Assembly: GCA_021775515.1 (NCBI GenBank)
Contig: JAJFHR010000166.1
Location: 1-5,446 of the forward strand
Direction: 5' to 3'
DNA: 5,446 bases
DNA from: Hyphomicrobiales bacterium
GTDB taxonomy: Bacteria; Pseudomonadota; Alphaproteobacteria; Rhizobiales; JAJFHR01
In this document: in pieces, positions 5,027-5,446 of the stretch
How positions within the stretch are numbered: position 1 is the first letter of the stretch
How the letters are laid out: each line of letters begins with the position of its first letter
The notes under the pieces: generated by a model
The model's database searches: none
What the model was told of the DNA's origin: nothing
Seen by the model: the letters and a program-made list of their open reading frames with translations, nothing else
Translations under genes and position numbers: made by a program

Positions 5027-5446
5027 TCAAGGGATGCCGATAATTTTATGGGTTTGCAGGCTCAAGCGCCATGTTGGGTGGGCAAGGCAATATTGCGTGG
5101 CTAATTGAATGTTGGCGGCCTGGTTTTCATTGTCCAGGGGTTGCAAAAGAAAATTGTCAAAAAGCAGATCTTTAAACTGCTCCGGCACAAATCCGTTTTG
5201 CGGATAGACCAGTTTGAGTTCGCTGCCGGTTTTCTGCACCAGATCGCTTCCAGCCTTCGGGCTGACGCAAATCCAGTCAATTGTATCGGGAACGGGCAGG
5301 GTGCCATTAGTTTCGATAGCGATTTCAAAACCCGCGGCATGAAGGGCCTCAATCAAGGCCTCATCAACCTGCAACATCGGTTCACCGCCGGTTAAAACCG
5401 TTAGCTTGCCGTTACTACCTTGCGGCCAGCAATCGTTAATTGCTCG
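5027..5446 (-). CDS. queE: 7-carboxy-7-deazaguanine synthase QueE, C-terminal 139 residues (start off the right edge)
   Basis: The open frame enters from the right edge (RAINDCWPQGSNGKLTVLTGGEPMLQVD...) and ends at a TGA at 5029-5027. An internal Met in GGEPMLQ is not the start. QueE is a radical SAM enzyme that contracts 6-carboxytetrahydropterin, the QueD product, to 7-carboxy-7-deazaguanine. The visible marks are GGEP for SAM binding, IETNGT, VSPKAG, ELKLVYP, LQPLD and the typical C-terminal WRLSLQTHKIIGIP. The cluster-binding CX3CX2C motif and the start codon lie outside the window. It precedes queD with a 75-base gap in the same direction and is likely in one transcript with queD and queF. 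Confidence 0.94.
   Translation of the reverse strand, partial: RAINDCWPQGSNGKLTVLTGGEPMLQVDEALIEALHAAGFEIAIETNGTLPVPDTIDWICVSPKAGSDLVQKTGSELKLVYPQNGFVPEQFKDLLFDNFLLQPLDNENQAANIQLATQYCLAHPTWRLSLQTHKIIGIP

Overview
The window looks like a chromosomal segment of a moderate-GC alphaproteobacterium. The main evidence is the short (unimodular) QueF and the QueD and QueE sequences, which read like alphaproteobacterial family members; this is judged from memory of the families, not from a search. No tRNA, rRNA, CRISPR array, insertion sequence or transposase was seen.

Layout. Positions 1-966 (minus) hold the N-terminal 322 codons of an unrecognised exported protein that runs off the left edge. Positions 967-1229 are a divergent intergenic region with an FNR/FixK-type box placed correctly for a class II promoter reading right. 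That promoter would drive a 75-residue Nif11-domain peptide at 1230-1457 (plus). Convergent to it, at 1604-3013 (minus), is a 469-residue radical SAM enzyme with a complete SPASM cysteine set. Positions 3014-3515 are a 502-base intergenic region holding a perfect FNR box that can serve the radical SAM gene, a long hairpin, and a 12-bp inverted repeat 229 bases apart. Positions 3516-4016 (plus) encode a small secreted cysteine-rich protein with a phospholipase A2 His-Asp signature. Positions 4110-5446 (minus) carry a queuosine-precursor cluster in transcription order queE (cut by the right edge), queD, queF.

How the genes fit together. The Nif11 peptide and the radical SAM/SPASM enzyme form a minimal candidate RiPP (ribosomally made, post-translationally modified peptide) pair: a leader-type substrate and a peptide maturase, with no visible transporter or protease. 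Both genes have an FNR-type box 20-21 bp upstream of a TATAG-type -10 element. This suggests joint activation when oxygen is low, which would suit an oxygen-sensitive iron-sulfur enzyme. This pair is the most interesting part of the window. The que genes make preQ1: QueD gives 6-carboxytetrahydropterin, QueE gives 7-carboxy-7-deazaguanine, QueC (not in the window) gives preQ0, and QueF reduces preQ0 to preQ1. The QueD here lacks the usual catalytic cysteine and the usual pterin-binding glutamate, which deserves a check.
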